Below are positions 37,326 through 46,499 of a stretch of DNA of 64,000 bases, one piece after another; position 1 is the stretch's first letter, and every line of letters starts with the position of its first letter. The translations under genes were made by a program, and so were the position numbers. The notes under the pieces were generated by a model. The model saw only the letters and a list, made by a program, of their open reading frames with translations. It made no database searches and had not been told where the DNA came from. This DNA comes from Algoriphagus halophilus. GTDB lineage: Bacteria > Bacteroidota > Bacteroidia > Cytophagales > Cyclobacteriaceae. Location of the stretch: assembly GCF_900129785.1 (NCBI RefSeq), contig NZ_FSRC01000001.1:1-64000 (forward strand), in the 5' to 3' direction.

Positions 37326-39890
37326 CTACTTCTTGCTTGCAATTTTCTGCACACGCATTAGATCGTCGGTTGCCTGGAGGATTTTATTTTTTAAAATTGG
37401 ATTAAAGTCTGGGTGTTCATTTAGAAAGTTTTTCACATCATTTGCAGCTTGCTCAGAAGTGTATTGGCCCACAGTACTACTGATCCATCTTTTTGGGAAA
37501 AATATATCACCGGTTTTCTGAATTTCCTCCAATAGTCCTAAAGAGAGAGGGACGTACTTTATACTATGTTCTTGGTGTAATGGGTGATGGATGTACCCAC
37601 AAGCAGCCAGAACCCATGATTCTTTTTCTCGGTTTTTTGCATCTTTAAAAGACTCAAATAACTGATCCCTTTCTTCTGGATTTTGGGATAAAGCAGGTCT
37701 CAAAAAGTCAAATCGGTTGAGTTTGTCTGGATTGGAAAGTCTTGCCCTTTCCTCTTCTAGAATAGCTTCTGAATCTGGATGCTTATAAAGTGCCAACGTC
37801 ATCGCCAAACTTGTAAAGTTGTCTGAGTTCAACTTTAAGTTTTGAATCTCTTGATCCTGATGCCAAATACTATAAAGTTTTTCAGTCCCTAATTTAGAAT
37901 ATGCAATTCCACTATATAATGAGAATAAGCTTTTTTTGATGTTGGAGTCTAAGTCTGATTGTAAGAGGTCCCAAATTTGGCTTTCAAATTCAGGTAAAAT
38001 CTGTGTTCTAGAGTCTTCGGATAAATAGGTCCAGAAGAGGCTGTTAGCTTCGGAGGACAATAATCTCATCAGGATCTCATTTTGCTCCGTTGCTATCCCT
38101 TCTCTTATGACATTTAAGGCATTTTCAGCAGGTATATTGCCTAATAAGGTGTTTTCATAAAGGTTGATATAGGCATGGGCTCTCATGACTTCGTCTTGAA
38201 GCTGAGCATATCGAAAGGTGGCTTTCTGGTCAAGAGGGAATACTCCATAGCCAAGACCGTTGCTGTTGTATAGGATGGTCTCAGGTTTTTCAAGACCTTT
38301 AGCTTCCTCAATCACCAAGTTTTTGCCTTCAATGGAAACCGGAATAGTTATTTGACGATCTGGGTAAACTAAGGTAATGTCAAACAACTGGGGCCAAAGT
38401 TTATTGGATCCATCCTCTGCTTGTTGAGAAATAGACAGACTTGAAATAGTGCCGTCCTGAGCAAAGGAAATTTGTTCTGTGATAAGCGGTCTCCCTGATT
38501 GATTCACCCAAATGTCACTCCATTTTTGAAGGTCTAGGGGAGTCTCTTGGTCTAATAAACTGACGAGGTCATTCCAATTGGCATTGCCATTGGCAAACGA
38601 TTTAATATAGGCTTGAATTCCTTTTTGAAATGCTTCTTCTCCCATGGCTGTTTCGAGCTGTCTCATCATAATAGGAGCTTTGCTATAGATGATACTGCCA
38701 TAAAGAGAACCCGCATCTTTCAGGTTTGGCAAATTTTGTCTGATAGGATTGGTTCCCGCTGTTCTATCTTCTCCGTATGCTGCGGGATAGTTCGAAGTTA
38801 AGAATGCCAGATCGTGGTTTATTTTAGGGTAGTTAGGGTTTGCTATTTTTCCTGCCATGAATCCGGCAAATACTTCTTTCATCCAAACATCATTAAACCA
38901 CTCGATGGAAACCAAATCCCCAAACCACATATGAGCAGTTTCATGGCCGATTAATTTTGCCCGGCTGAGCAATTCAGAGTCGGTGGCATTCCCATCCAGA
39001 AATAAAGCCGACTCCCTGTATTGGATTGCTCCAACATGTTCCATTCCTCCATATTGGAAAATAGGTATGGTGGCGAAATCTAACTTTTGAAAAGGGAAAG
39101 GATAAGCAGTATACTCCTCTAGAAACTCTTTGGATTTACGATGGAGCTCAAATACTTCTGGAATACTTGCCTCAATTTTTTCAGGATTGGTTTCCCTGTA
39201 TAGCATCTTTTGGGGAAAAGCTTCCAAGGTATTGGCGGTATTGAACTCACCTGCCACAAAGGAGAATAGGTAAGTGCTCATTAGGTCTGTAGGACCAAAC
39301 TCATGTTTAATAAAAGCTCCTTCCTGAGTACTATTGACCTCTGGAGCACCTGCAAGTACTTCCCATTCTTTGGGAGCTGTAATGCTTAACGTGTACCTTC
39401 CTTTTAAGTCTGGCTGGTCGAAACAAGGAAATAAGGTACTAGCCCTGTCAGGCACTAATAATGTATAGAGAAAATCCTCATTTCGGTTCAGAGAAAGGTT
39501 TCCAGCAATAAACTCAATGGTGATTTGATTGATACCTGATTTTAGGTATTTGGGAGCAATTATAATATGCTCCTGTTGATGAACAATAGGACTGTTGTTC
39601 CCATTTACTGAAATAGAAAGGATGTTTTCTGACTTTTCATTGAAATCCAGAATCAGTGGATGGTCAAGATTGGAAATAGCCAAGCTTAGCTGTAATTCAG
39701 ATTGGATGGGGGCGTCTTTTCCATTAGGGATAGAGAAATCCAATGTGTAATGAAGATTAGAAAGCTGCTGCTTTCTATATTTTGCGAGCTCCATTGATAT
39801 CCCCGGATCGTAAAAATGTTCGTCTGAAACCGTTTGGGTGCAGGAAGAAAGAAATAGGATCAAAAGTAGAAATGCCAGCAAATTTTTCAT
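37326..39890 (-). CDS. M1-family aminopeptidase, lipoprotein
   Basis: 854 residues from the ATG at 39890, which starts a lipoprotein signal with lipobox LSSC (MKNLLAFLLLILFLSSC); an in-frame upstream start would put 18 extra residues before it and is rejected. N-terminal saddle domain, exopeptidase motif GGMEHVG (for GAMEN), zinc site HETAH with the downstream Glu in NDVWMKEVFAG, then a long alpha-helical C-terminal domain as in aminopeptidase N. Likely attached to the outer membrane, trimming peptides for uptake. Confidence 0.92.
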   Translation of the reverse strand: MKNLLAFLLLILFLSSCTQTVSDEHFYDPGISMELAKYRKQQLSNLHYTLDFSIPNGKDAPIQSELQLSLAISNLDHPLILDFNEKSENILSISVNGNNSPIVHQQEHIIIAPKYLKSGINQITIEFIAGNLSLNRNEDFLYTLLVPDRASTLFPCFDQPDLKGRYTLSITAPKEWEVLAGAPEVNSTQEGAFIKHEFGPTDLMSTYLFSFVAGEFNTANTLEAFPQKMLYRETNPEKIEASIPEVFELHRKSKEFLEEYTAYPFPFQKLDFATIPIFQYGGMEHVGAIQYRESALFLDGNATDSELLSRAKLIGHETAHMWFGDLVSIEWFNDVWMKEVFAGFMAGKIANPNYPKINHDLAFLTSNYPAAYGEDRTAGTNPIRQNLPNLKDAGSLYGSIIYSKAPIMMRQLETAMGEEAFQKGIQAYIKSFANGNANWNDLVSLLDQETPLDLQKWSDIWVNQSGRPLITEQISFAQDGTISSLSISQQAEDGSNKLWPQLFDITLVYPDRQITIPVSIEGKNLVIEEAKGLEKPETILYNSNGLGYGVFPLDQKATFRYAQLQDEVMRAHAYINLYENTLLGNIPAENALNVIREGIATEQNEILMRLLSSEANSLFWTYLSEDSRTQILPEFESQIWDLLQSDLDSNIKKSLFSLYSGIAYSKLGTEKLYSIWHQDQEIQNLKLNSDNFTSLAMTLALYKHPDSEAILEEERARLSNPDKLNRFDFLRPALSQNPEERDQLFESFKDAKNREKESWVLAACGYIHHPLHQEHSIKYVPLSLGLLEEIQKTGDIFFPKRWISSTVGQYTSEQAANDVKNFLNEHPDFNPILKNKILQATDDLMRVQKIASKK

Positions 39891-39970
39891 AATCCAACAT
39901 TCTAAATAAATCCATGAATTCGCAAGAGAAAATCCATGAACCAAGTGACGATTTGGTTAGGCTGGAAACA

Positions 39971-39998
39971 AAAAAAAGCAATCCTAAAGATTGCTTGC
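39971..39998 (-). terminator. Terminator at the end of the tRNA cluster
   Basis: Minus strand AAGCAATC-TTTAG-GATTGCTT then T7, four bases after the last tRNA. Confidence 0.85.
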
Positions 39999-40001
39999 TT
40001 G

Positions 40002-40075
40002 TGATCCTGTCAGGACTCGAACCTGAAACCTACTGCTTAGAAGGCAGTTGCTCTATCCAGTTGAGCTACAAGACC
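40002..40075 (-). tRNA. tRNA-Arg(TCT), copy with U-G pair in the acceptor stem
   Basis: 74 bases, acceptor GGTCTTG against CAGGATC, anticodon loop CTTCTAA (anticodon TCT), T-arm GGTTCGAGTCC. Differs from the copy at 40292-40365 by one base, which turns the 5-68 C-G pair into U-G. No encoded CCA. Confidence 0.95.
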
Positions 40076-40095
40076 TGGAAAATGTTGATTTAACC

Positions 40096-40127
40096 AAAAA
40101 AAATCTAGCCAGAGCGACTAGATTTTT
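40096..40127 (-). terminator. Hairpin terminator between tRNA-Lys and tRNA-Arg
   Basis: Minus strand AAAATCTAG / CTAGATTTT with a 9-base loop and a following T-run (A96-A103 on the plus strand). Confidence 0.65.
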
Positions 40128-40131
40128 AGAG

Positions 40132-40204
40132 TGATCCCGCTGGGGCTCGAACCCAGGACCCATACATTAAAAGTGTATTGCTCTACCAGCTGAGCTACGG
40201 AATC
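40132..40204 (-). tRNA. tRNA-Lys(TTT)
   Basis: 73 bases, acceptor GATTCCG / CGGGATC, anticodon loop CTTTTAA (anticodon TTT), discriminator A, no encoded CCA. Identical to 40536-40608. Confidence 0.95.
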
Positions 40205-40256
40205 ATTTTTTATTGGTACCTGATGAAATCATGGCAACAAATGCTTGTAATATCTA

Positions 40257-40285
40257 TAAATAAAAAGCGGAACGTGATTCCGCTT
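40257..40285 (-). terminator. Hairpin terminator between tRNA-Arg and tRNA-Lys
   Basis: Minus strand AAGCGGAA-TCACG-TTCCGCTT followed by TTTATTTA; moderately T-rich tail. Confidence 0.55.
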
Positions 40286-40291
40286 ATGAAG

Positions 40292-40365
40292 TGATCCTGT
40301 CAGGACTCGAACCTGAAACCTACTGCTTAGAAGGCAGTTGCTCTATCCAGTTGAGCTACAGGACC
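40292..40365 (-). tRNA. tRNA-Arg(TCT), copy with fully paired acceptor stem
   Basis: 74 bases, acceptor GGTCCTG / CAGGATC, anticodon TCT. Sister of 40002-40075, differing at a single base. Confidence 0.95.
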
Positions 40366-40409
40366 TGGATAAAATTTAATTATCGATAGATAATTAAAGG
40401 TTAATAAAG

Positions 40410-40483
40410 TCGGGGTGGCAGGATTCGAACCTACGACCTCCACATCCCAAATGTGGCGCGATACCGGGCTACGCTACACCCCG
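40410..40483 (-). tRNA. tRNA-Pro(TGG)
   Basis: 74 bases, acceptor CGGGGTG, anticodon loop TTTGGGA with anticodon TGG, T-arm GGTTCGAATCC, no encoded CCA. Confidence 0.95.
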
Positions 40484-40535
40484 AAACTTTTTTATGAACT
40501 CAAATACGTTTTAACTCCTTGCAAGTTAAATCAAG

Positions 40536-40608
40536 TGATCCCGCTGGGGCTCGAACCCAGGACCCATACATTAAAAGTGTATTGCTCTACCAGCTGAGCT
40601 ACGGAATC
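40536..40608 (-). tRNA. tRNA-Lys(TTT), second identical copy
   Basis: Same 73 bases as 40132-40204. First tRNA of the cluster in transcription order (Lys, Pro, Arg, Lys, Arg). Confidence 0.95.
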
Positions 40609-40717
40609 ATGTTGTCTGAATTATTTCAGAAATTTTAACCACCAAAATGTGATTTTTATACTTTCAAATTGACTCCCTAGCCTTGCTTTTTGCCAGATCA
40701 TTGTCGTAATTGGACTG

Positions 40718-40749
40718 CAAATTTAAGCTACTGATTTATAAATGCCAAA
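40718..40749 (-). promoter_or_regulatory. Promoter of the tRNA cluster
   Basis: Minus strand TTTG (40746-40749), 20 bases, TAAATTTG (40718-40725) followed by C: exact consensus. The -33 lies within the first codons of the divergent gene at 40742. Leader to the first tRNA about 100 bases. Confidence 0.65.
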
Positions 40750-41467
40750 CCCTAATTCAATCTTTCTCACAAAACTTTTCATATTTTTTATCTTCCTTTT
40801 GCAAAGCTTTAATTGTCAGGCAGATGTGAAAGGTATAGAAATAGCAGATTCTTTGTTTCAACAAAGGAGTTACAAGGAAGCGATGGAAATTTACCAGGAA
40901 AACTACCAACTAGGAATTTATTCCCCTGCGATGTTACTGAAAATGTCCTTCATTTCTGAGGGGATAGGAGATAAAGAACATGCCACACTTTACCTGAGTA
41001 AATATTACGATCTTAGTCCAAACACACAGACCATTACTAAGATCAAAAGCCTGACAGGACAGAGTAACCTAGTAGGCTATGAGGTAAGTGATTCCGAGCG
41101 ATTTATTTTGTTTTTAGTGGAGTATCAGGAAATAATGGTGGGACTGTTAAGTGTATTCCTTCTGATATCTCTTATTCTATTATGGACCAATAATAAAGGA
41201 GCTTCAGGATCCAGAGCTTACTGGCCTTCGCTATTATTGATCGTTTTGATTTTTGTTGCGAATAACTTCTTGAAGGCTCCGAAAACAGCTTTAATTACCC
41301 AAAGTCCTACCATGATTGTTTCTAAGCCTACTGCGGGAGGGGAATTGGTGGATCGAGTAGAGCCTGGCCACCGAGTCAAAATTAAATCCAGTAAGGATAT
41401 TTGGTATGAAGTGGAATGGAAAAATCAAAAAGCATACATCAAAAAGGATAACGTGACTAGGTTATAA
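40742..41467 (+). CDS. Membrane protein with TPR-like and C-terminal SH3 domains (BatE-like)
   Basis: 241 residues: signal peptide (about 1-27), a short helical repeat segment (IADSLFQQRSYKEAMEIYQENY and following) of TPR type, two transmembrane helices (about 130-145 and 158-173), and a C-terminal bacterial SH3 domain (GELVDRVEPGHRVKIKS...WYEVEW..QKAYIKKDNV). The same layout occurs in BatE proteins of aerotolerance operons, but no BatABCD genes are adjacent. Probably an inner-membrane protein with a periplasmic, peptide- or peptidoglycan-contacting SH3 tail. Confidence 0.75.
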   Translation: MPNPNSIFLTKLFIFFIFLLQSFNCQADVKGIEIADSLFQQRSYKEAMEIYQENYQLGIYSPAMLLKMSFISEGIGDKEHATLYLSKYYDLSPNTQTITKIKSLTGQSNLVGYEVSDSERFILFLVEYQEIMVGLLSVFLLISLILLWTNNKGASGSRAYWPSLLLIVLIFVANNFLKAPKTALITQSPTMIVSKPTAGGELVDRVEPGHRVKIKSSKDIWYEVEWKNQKAYIKKDNVTRL

Positions 41468-41502
41468 AAAAAGCTCCCAAACTTAATTTGGGAGCTTTTT
41501 TT
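41466..41502. terminator. Bidirectional terminator
   Basis: AAAAAGCTCCCAAA / TTTGGGAGCTTTTT around CTTAA, flanked by A- and T-runs, between converging genes. Confidence 0.88.
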
Positions 41503-41505
41503 ATA

Positions 41506-42249
41506 TTATAGCTTTTTGATTAGAAGGTTCTTGAAATAAACCAGATCCCCATGATCTTGCAAAGAGATTCGTCCTTTCTTAAAGGTGCCAAATCCTGGCA
41601 TATCTTTGAATTTACTGTCAGCAATGAGTGCTTCCCACTCCGGAGTCCAAAGGGTAGTGCTTACCACAGTTGTTCCATTGAGAATTAGCTCAAGTTTGCC
41701 ATGATCAGCAATGATTTCAGCGTGATTCCATTCACCATATGGTTTGACAGTCTCTTCGCTACTTACGATTAAGTCATATAAATCACCTGCTCTATGGCTA
41801 ATGATCTTAGCATCTGGATGTCCTTCGTTGTCCAATACTTGCATTTCCATACCAGTATTCCAAGGGTACTGATACTCTGGAGCTTCATGAACATAGAATA
41901 TGACACCACTATTCCCATTTTGAGCTATTTTCCAGTCGTATTTGAAGTGGAAATTATCAAATTCCTCATCCGTAACGATGTCACCACCATCTCCGGTTTG
42001 CCAGCCATCTTTATTGACTGCGTCCAAGTATATTGCTCCTTCTCCGTCGATTTTCCAGGCTTTCCCAACTTCTCCTCCTCCGTATTTATGCCAGCCATCG
42101 AAGGTGGCTCCATCGGATAAGGATATCCATTCAGATGTTTCTTCTTGAACTTCAGTTGTCTCAATAGCTTCGGTTTCTACAGTTTTCTCTCCTGTACAAG
42201 AGGCTAAGATTCCTGTCAGTGCAGCAATTGCTAAATAGGTTTTCTTCAT
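41506..42249 (-). CDS. DUF1080 (3-keto-glycoside hydrolase/lyase type) lipoprotein
   Basis: 247 residues with lipobox ILASC (signal about 1-17) and one DUF1080 domain, a concanavalin-like beta sandwich (SLSDGATFDGWHKYG, FHFKYDWKIAQNGNSGVIFYV, YPWNTGMEMQVLDNEGH, YGEWNHAEIIADHGKLELILNG, GFGTFKKGRISLQDHG). Characterised members cleave 3-keto-disaccharides or eliminate the aglycone from 3-keto-glycosides. Placed in a cluster with an oxidoreductase that could make the keto sugar, and with its cytochrome, so periplasmic action on a 3-keto-glycoside is a strong inference. Last gene of the four-gene minus operon, 7 bases after the cytochrome gene. Confidence 0.88.
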   Translation of the reverse strand: MKKTYLAIAALTGILASCTGEKTVETEAIETTEVQEETSEWISLSDGATFDGWHKYGGGEVGKAWKIDGEGAIYLDAVNKDGWQTGDGGDIVTDEEFDNFHFKYDWKIAQNGNSGVIFYVHEAPEYQYPWNTGMEMQVLDNEGHPDAKIISHRAGDLYDLIVSSEETVKPYGEWNHAEIIADHGKLELILNGTTVVSTTLWTPEWEALIADSKFKDMPGFGTFKKGRISLQDHGDLVYFKNLLIKKL

Positions 42250-42256
42250 TCTTGAA

Positions 42257-42685
42257 TTACTTTAGCAAAAGAACATAAGCAACCATGTCTTTTGCATCCT
42301 CAAGACTCAAATTAGGATGAGGAGGCATTGGAACTTCTCCCCAAGTACCTACACCGCCAGCAATTACTTTTTCAGCAAGCATGGTGATATTTTCATCAGT
42401 GCTCTCATATTTTGCTGCGACATCTGCATAAGAAGGGCCAACAATTTTTCTTTCAACCATATGGCAAGAGGTACAATCAGAAGCTTTGACCTTCGCGATT
42501 CCTTTGACGTAGATAGGATCATCCTTGTACTTTTCTTCTAGGCTCATTTCTTGTACCGGCTCAGCTGGTTTTGATTCAGTAACTGCAGGAGTTGAAGTTT
42601 CAGTTGACTTTTCTCCACCACCACAAGCAAATGCCAATCCTGCCAATGCGGCAAGTCCAAGGTTTAACGGTTTTGTGATTTTCAT
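42257..42685 (-). CDS. Lipoprotein monoheme cytochrome c
   Basis: 142 residues: lipobox LAFAC (C21), a linker rich in Ser/Thr/Pro/Glu, and a single class I cytochrome c domain with heme motif C71-TS-C74-H75 and axial methionine M120 (GEVPMPPHP). Membrane-anchored electron carrier in the periplasm. Its position between DUF1080 and sugar genes, together with the GMC/subunit 3 pair on the other arm of the cluster, suggests that it takes electrons from that dehydrogenase. Confidence 0.92.
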   Translation of the reverse strand: MKITKPLNLGLAALAGLAFACGGGEKSTETSTPAVTESKPAEPVQEMSLEEKYKDDPIYVKGIAKVKASDCTSCHMVERKIVGPSYADVAAKYESTDENITMLAEKVIAGGVGTWGEVPMPPHPNLSLEDAKDMVAYVLLLK

Positions 42686-42708
42686 TTTTATTTAATTAAT
42701 ATGGGTAT

Positions 42709-43761
42709 TTAAATTCCTAAAATTTTCTTGTTAAATGCTTCGTCGGCGCCAACACCTGCGAAATCATCAAATGCTTTTTCTGTAACTCTGATAATATGTG
42801 AATCGATAAATGGTGCTCCCTCGGCAGCTCCTTGCTCAGGGTGTTTGATGGCGCATTCCCACTCAAGAACGGCCCATCCATCAAAATCGTATTGAGAAAG
42901 TTTGCTAAATATACCAGCAAAATCCACTTGTCCATCTCCTAAAGAGCGGAAACGTCCAGCTCTCTCTACCCAACCTTGGAAACCTCCATAGACACCTTGT
43001 TTACCGGTAGGATTAAATTCAGCATCCTTCACATGAAACATTTTGATTCGTTCATGGTAAAAATCAATGAATTGCAGGTAGTCTAAACATTGCAGGACAA
43101 AGTGACTTGGGTCATAAAGAATATTAGCTCTTTTATGTCCATTGACTTTGTCTAAGAACATTTCAAAAGTCACTCCATCATGAAGGTCTTCTCCTGGGTG
43201 AAGTTCATAACATACGTCCACGCCATTGGCATCAAACTCATCCAAAATGGGAGTCCATCTTTTTGCTAACTCTCCAAAGCCGGTGTCTACCAATCCAGCA
43301 GGTCTTTGAGGCCAAGGGTAAACGGTATGCCACATTAAGGCTCCACTGAAAGTTGCGTGAGCTGTTAATCCCATGTTTTGGGAAGCTTTCGCAGCATACT
43401 TCAATTGTTGGATTGCCCATTCAGTTTTGCCTTGAAGATTTCCTTTTAACTCTGCTGGTGCAAAACCATCAAATAATTCATTGTAAGCAGGGTGAACTGC
43501 GACCAACTGTCCTTGAAGGTGAGTAGAAAGTTCCGTAATCTGCATTCCTGCATCCTCAACGATTCCTTTTACCTCTTCGGCATAAGTTTTACTTTCAGCA
43601 GCTTTTTGAAGATCGATTAAACGACTATCCCAAGTGGGGATTTGAACGCCTTTGTATCCTAAGCCTGCTACCCAGTTACAAATGTTTTCAAGATTGTTAA
43701 ATGGAGCCTTGTCGTCTGCAAATTGTGCAAGAAAAATGGCGGGTCCTTTTATAGTTTTCAT
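42709..43761 (-). CDS. Sugar phosphate isomerase/epimerase-type TIM barrel protein
   Basis: 350 residues from ATG 43761 (a TTG two codons earlier is less likely). Xylose-isomerase-like barrel: WVAGLGYKGVQIPTWD near the start, CYELHPGEDLHDG with a metal-ligand Glu/His pair, LYDPSHFVLQ (Asp, His), MFHVKDAEFNP (His, Asp), and DGWAVLEWECA (Glu). These positions form the usual divalent-metal site. No signal peptide, hence cytoplasmic. The substrate is probably a keto or aldo sugar produced by the neighbouring enzymes. Confidence 0.88.
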   Translation of the reverse strand: MKTIKGPAIFLAQFADDKAPFNNLENICNWVAGLGYKGVQIPTWDSRLIDLQKAAESKTYAEEVKGIVEDAGMQITELSTHLQGQLVAVHPAYNELFDGFAPAELKGNLQGKTEWAIQQLKYAAKASQNMGLTAHATFSGALMWHTVYPWPQRPAGLVDTGFGELAKRWTPILDEFDANGVDVCYELHPGEDLHDGVTFEMFLDKVNGHKRANILYDPSHFVLQCLDYLQFIDFYHERIKMFHVKDAEFNPTGKQGVYGGFQGWVERAGRFRSLGDGQVDFAGIFSKLSQYDFDGWAVLEWECAIKHPEQGAAEGAPFIDSHIIRVTEKAFDDFAGVGADEAFNKKILGI

Positions 43762-43844
43762 TATCAAATTTGGTTTTTTCCAAGTCAGAATGTTTTATGA
43801 AGAAAGACTTGGGTGAAGGTTTGAATTTTTGAGTTTACTTAATT

Positions 43845-45014
43845 TTATTTTTCAACGATGAATGGAGTCCATTTTTGATCTGATTTATTGCTTTTTAACA
43901 CATGATCAATGAAGGCCATTCCTCTGATTCCGTCTTCTATTCCTGGGAAATCCTCCCATTCAGGTTTAGGAGTTTCTCCTTTCTGTTGAGCATAAATGCA
44001 TCTAGCGAAATTTCGGTACAAGTTAGCAAAGGCTTCGACATATCCCTCAGGATGACCTGCTGGAGTTCGGGTATTTTCATTCGCCAAAGATCCTAAATAG
44101 CCTGTGCCAGCCCTATAGATTTGATCCGGTTGGTCTGGCCAACGAACAAGAAGAGAGTTGTTAAGCTCTTGTTCCCATTCTAAACCGCCTTTTTCCCCAT
44201 AGACACGAACTTTTAAATTATTTTCTGCTCCCGTATCGGTCTGTGAAGCCATCAACACCCCAGAAGCTCCGTTTTCAAATCTCATCAAAACAACTCCATC
44301 ATCATCAATTGGTCTGCCCTCAACTTTAATGTATAGGTCTGCACAAAGTTGACTGACTTTTAGTCCAGTAATGTATTCAGCCATATGGAACGCATGCGTT
44401 CCGATATCACCCATACAACCTGCTAATCCATTTTTTGTTGGGTCTGTTCTCCAGGCAGCTTGTTTGTTTTCTTCTGATTCAAGCAATTTCCAAAGCCATC
44501 CTTGTGGGTATTCCACATATACTTTTCTTACTTCTCCAATTTGGCCTTCTGCAATCATTTGCTTGGCTTGTTTGATCATTGGATACCCAGAATACGTGTG
44601 GGTAAGCAGGAAAAATTTGTCAGAAGCTTTAACAGCCTTATAAAGCTCCTTAGCTTCTTGATAATTTAAAGTCAAAGGTTTGTCCAGAGCGACATGGAAT
44701 CCATGTTTCAGTGCTTTTACCGTTGGGTCAAAATGCACATTGTTAGGAGTGACAATACATACCACATCAATTCTTTCAGATTCTGGAAGTTCCAACTCTT
44801 TTTCAAACATCTCATCATAACTCCCATACACCCGATTGGAAGGAAGCATTAATTCCTCTCCCCGAATCCTGGACTTTTCAGGGTCTGAACTGAATGCACC
44901 TGCGGCAAGCTCAAACATTCCGTCCATCAATGCTCCATTTAAATGAATAGCACCAATAAATGATCCTGGGCCTCCTCCGACTAATCCAAGTTTTAGTTTT
45001 TTTGTTGTTGACAT
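43845..45014 (-). CDS. Gfo/Idh/MocA-family NAD(P)-dependent sugar oxidoreductase
   Basis: 389 residues: Rossmann domain (LGLVGGGPGSFIGAIHLNGA, then VCIVTPNNVHF and ALDKPLTLN with the family EKP-type lysine), followed by the beta-sheet substrate domain with GDIGTHAFHMAEYITG containing the Asp/His catalytic pair. Members oxidise or reduce sugar hydroxyls, and several act on C3 of glucosides. No signal peptide, so cytoplasmic. First gene of the minus-strand operon, 83 bases before the isomerase. Confidence 0.9.
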   Translation of the reverse strand: MSTTKKLKLGLVGGGPGSFIGAIHLNGALMDGMFELAAGAFSSDPEKSRIRGEELMLPSNRVYGSYDEMFEKELELPESERIDVVCIVTPNNVHFDPTVKALKHGFHVALDKPLTLNYQEAKELYKAVKASDKFFLLTHTYSGYPMIKQAKQMIAEGQIGEVRKVYVEYPQGWLWKLLESEENKQAAWRTDPTKNGLAGCMGDIGTHAFHMAEYITGLKVSQLCADLYIKVEGRPIDDDGVVLMRFENGASGVLMASQTDTGAENNLKVRVYGEKGGLEWEQELNNSLLVRWPDQPDQIYRAGTGYLGSLANENTRTPAGHPEGYVEAFANLYRNFARCIYAQQKGETPKPEWEDFPGIEDGIRGMAFIDHVLKSNKSDQKWTPFIVEK

Positions 45015-45266
45015 GGGTAAAAGAGAGTTTATTTGAGGGTTTAACTTTTTGAAATAATTGATTAAATGCTGAAATTCCTTGATACTTTAATTGAGGCGAT
45101 CCATTAATTGATTAATTGCCTCCTCGAGTTATGAATGGCTGTTAATAATCCCCACTTTAACCCGATGTTTGATTTATCAATCAGGGGCTTAAAATACAGC
45201 AAATTGCCAAAACTTTAAAATTCCCTTTCAAATAGAATCAACCCGTTTATCCCCAAACTTTCTCAA
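45015..45266. other. Divergent control region of the sugar cluster
   Basis: 252 AT-rich bases between the Gfo/Idh/MocA gene and the transporter gene. Both arms of the cluster must be controlled from here. I found no exact TAnnTTTG for either side. Repeated ATTGATTAATTG-like tracts (45110-45120 and neighbours) are the only visible structure. No regulator gene lies in the cluster. Confidence 0.4.
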
Positions 45267-46493
45267 ATGATACTCAAGACCAAGTTTCAGCTTTCTTTTA
45301 TGATGTTTTTAGAATTTTTCATTTGGGGGGCATGGTTTGTGACATTAGGAACTTTCCTAGGAACGAATTTACAGGCGAAGGACTCGGAAATTTCATTGGC
45401 TTTTTCTACCCAATCATTCGGAGCCATCATCGCTCCCTTTATTGTTGGGATGATTGCCGACAGGTATTTCAATGCAGAGAAAATCTTAGGACTCATTCAT
45501 ATTCTTGGAGGAATATTGATGTTTTGGCTTTACAAGACCAGTGACTTTGGCCTCTTTTTCCCAATTCTCTTGGGCTACATGATTTTGTTTATGCCCACTT
45601 TAGCGTTGGTAAATTCCATCTCATTTAATCAAATGTCCAACCCTGAAAAAGAGTTTTCTGTCATTCGAGTTTGGGGTACCGTAGGATGGATTACTGCAGG
45701 TTTTATGATCAGTTTTTTAGGTTGGGATAGCCAAGAAGGATTGAGCCAGGGCATGCTTGGAAACACCTTGTTAATGGCTTCCGCAATGTCAATTCTTCTG
45801 GGAGTTTATAGTTTTTCACTCCCAAAAACACCTCCGAAAGGAAAAGACTCGGGTCCATTTGAGATTTCAAAGGCCTTAGGGTTAGACGCTTTGTCCCTGC
45901 TGAAGCATAAGAATTTCGCAATCTTCTTTGTTTGTTCTATTCTGATTTGCATCCCTCTGGCATTTTATTATCAGAATACAAGTCCATTTTTAACTGAGAT
46001 TGGTTTAGAAAACTCTACAGGAAAAATGGCATTAGGTCAGGTTTCTGAGGTCTTGTTTATGTTGGCCCTTCCTATTTTCTTCTCCAAGTTTGGAGTGAAA
46101 AAAACCTTGATGCTGGGTATGTTTGCCTGGGCTGTAAGGTATTTCTTATTTGCCTACGGAGATGCAGAATCAGGAGTTTGGATGTTATTAATTGGGATTG
46201 CCTTACATGGGATTTGTTATGATTTCTTTTTTGTAAGTGGGCAGATTTATACCGACTCCCATGCAGGGGAAAAATACAAATCCTCAGCTCAAGGGATGAT
46301 TACATTGGCTACTTATGGTGTTGGGATGCTGATAGGGTTTTGGATTGCAGGTTTGATTTCTGAGAATTATGCAGATTTGGCTGGGAATCATGATTGGAAG
46401 TCAATTTGGTTGATTCCTTCTGGTATTTCTGTAATGGTTTTGTTACTTTTCACGGCACTTTTTAAGAAAGAGCGAGTTCAACCCTTACAATAA
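45267..46493 (+). CDS. MFS sugar/nucleoside:H+ symporter-type transporter (NupG-like)
   Basis: 408 residues with about twelve hydrophobic helices and no signal peptide. The start MFLEFFIWGAWFVTLGTF is the signature of the nucleoside:H+ symporter branch (NupG/XapB); in this phylum that branch is common in sugar-utilisation clusters and may carry hexose derivatives. First gene of the plus arm; the next gene starts 6 bases after its stop. Import of the oxidised or cleaved sugar is the inferred role. Confidence 0.88.
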   Translation: MILKTKFQLSFMMFLEFFIWGAWFVTLGTFLGTNLQAKDSEISLAFSTQSFGAIIAPFIVGMIADRYFNAEKILGLIHILGGILMFWLYKTSDFGLFFPILLGYMILFMPTLALVNSISFNQMSNPEKEFSVIRVWGTVGWITAGFMISFLGWDSQEGLSQGMLGNTLLMASAMSILLGVYSFSLPKTPPKGKDSGPFEISKALGLDALSLLKHKNFAIFFVCSILICIPLAFYYQNTSPFLTEIGLENSTGKMALGQVSEVLFMLALPIFFSKFGVKKTLMLGMFAWAVRYFLFAYGDAESGVWMLLIGIALHGICYDFFFVSGQIYTDSHAGEKYKSSAQGMITLATYGVGMLIGFWIAGLISENYADLAGNHDWKSIWLIPSGISVMVLLLFTALFKKERVQPLQ

Positions 46494-46499
46494 TTCAAA

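Noticed and set aside
40415..40597. Plus-strand open frame MAGFEPTTSTSQM
   Set aside because: Antisense reading of the tRNA-Pro and tRNA-Lys genes.
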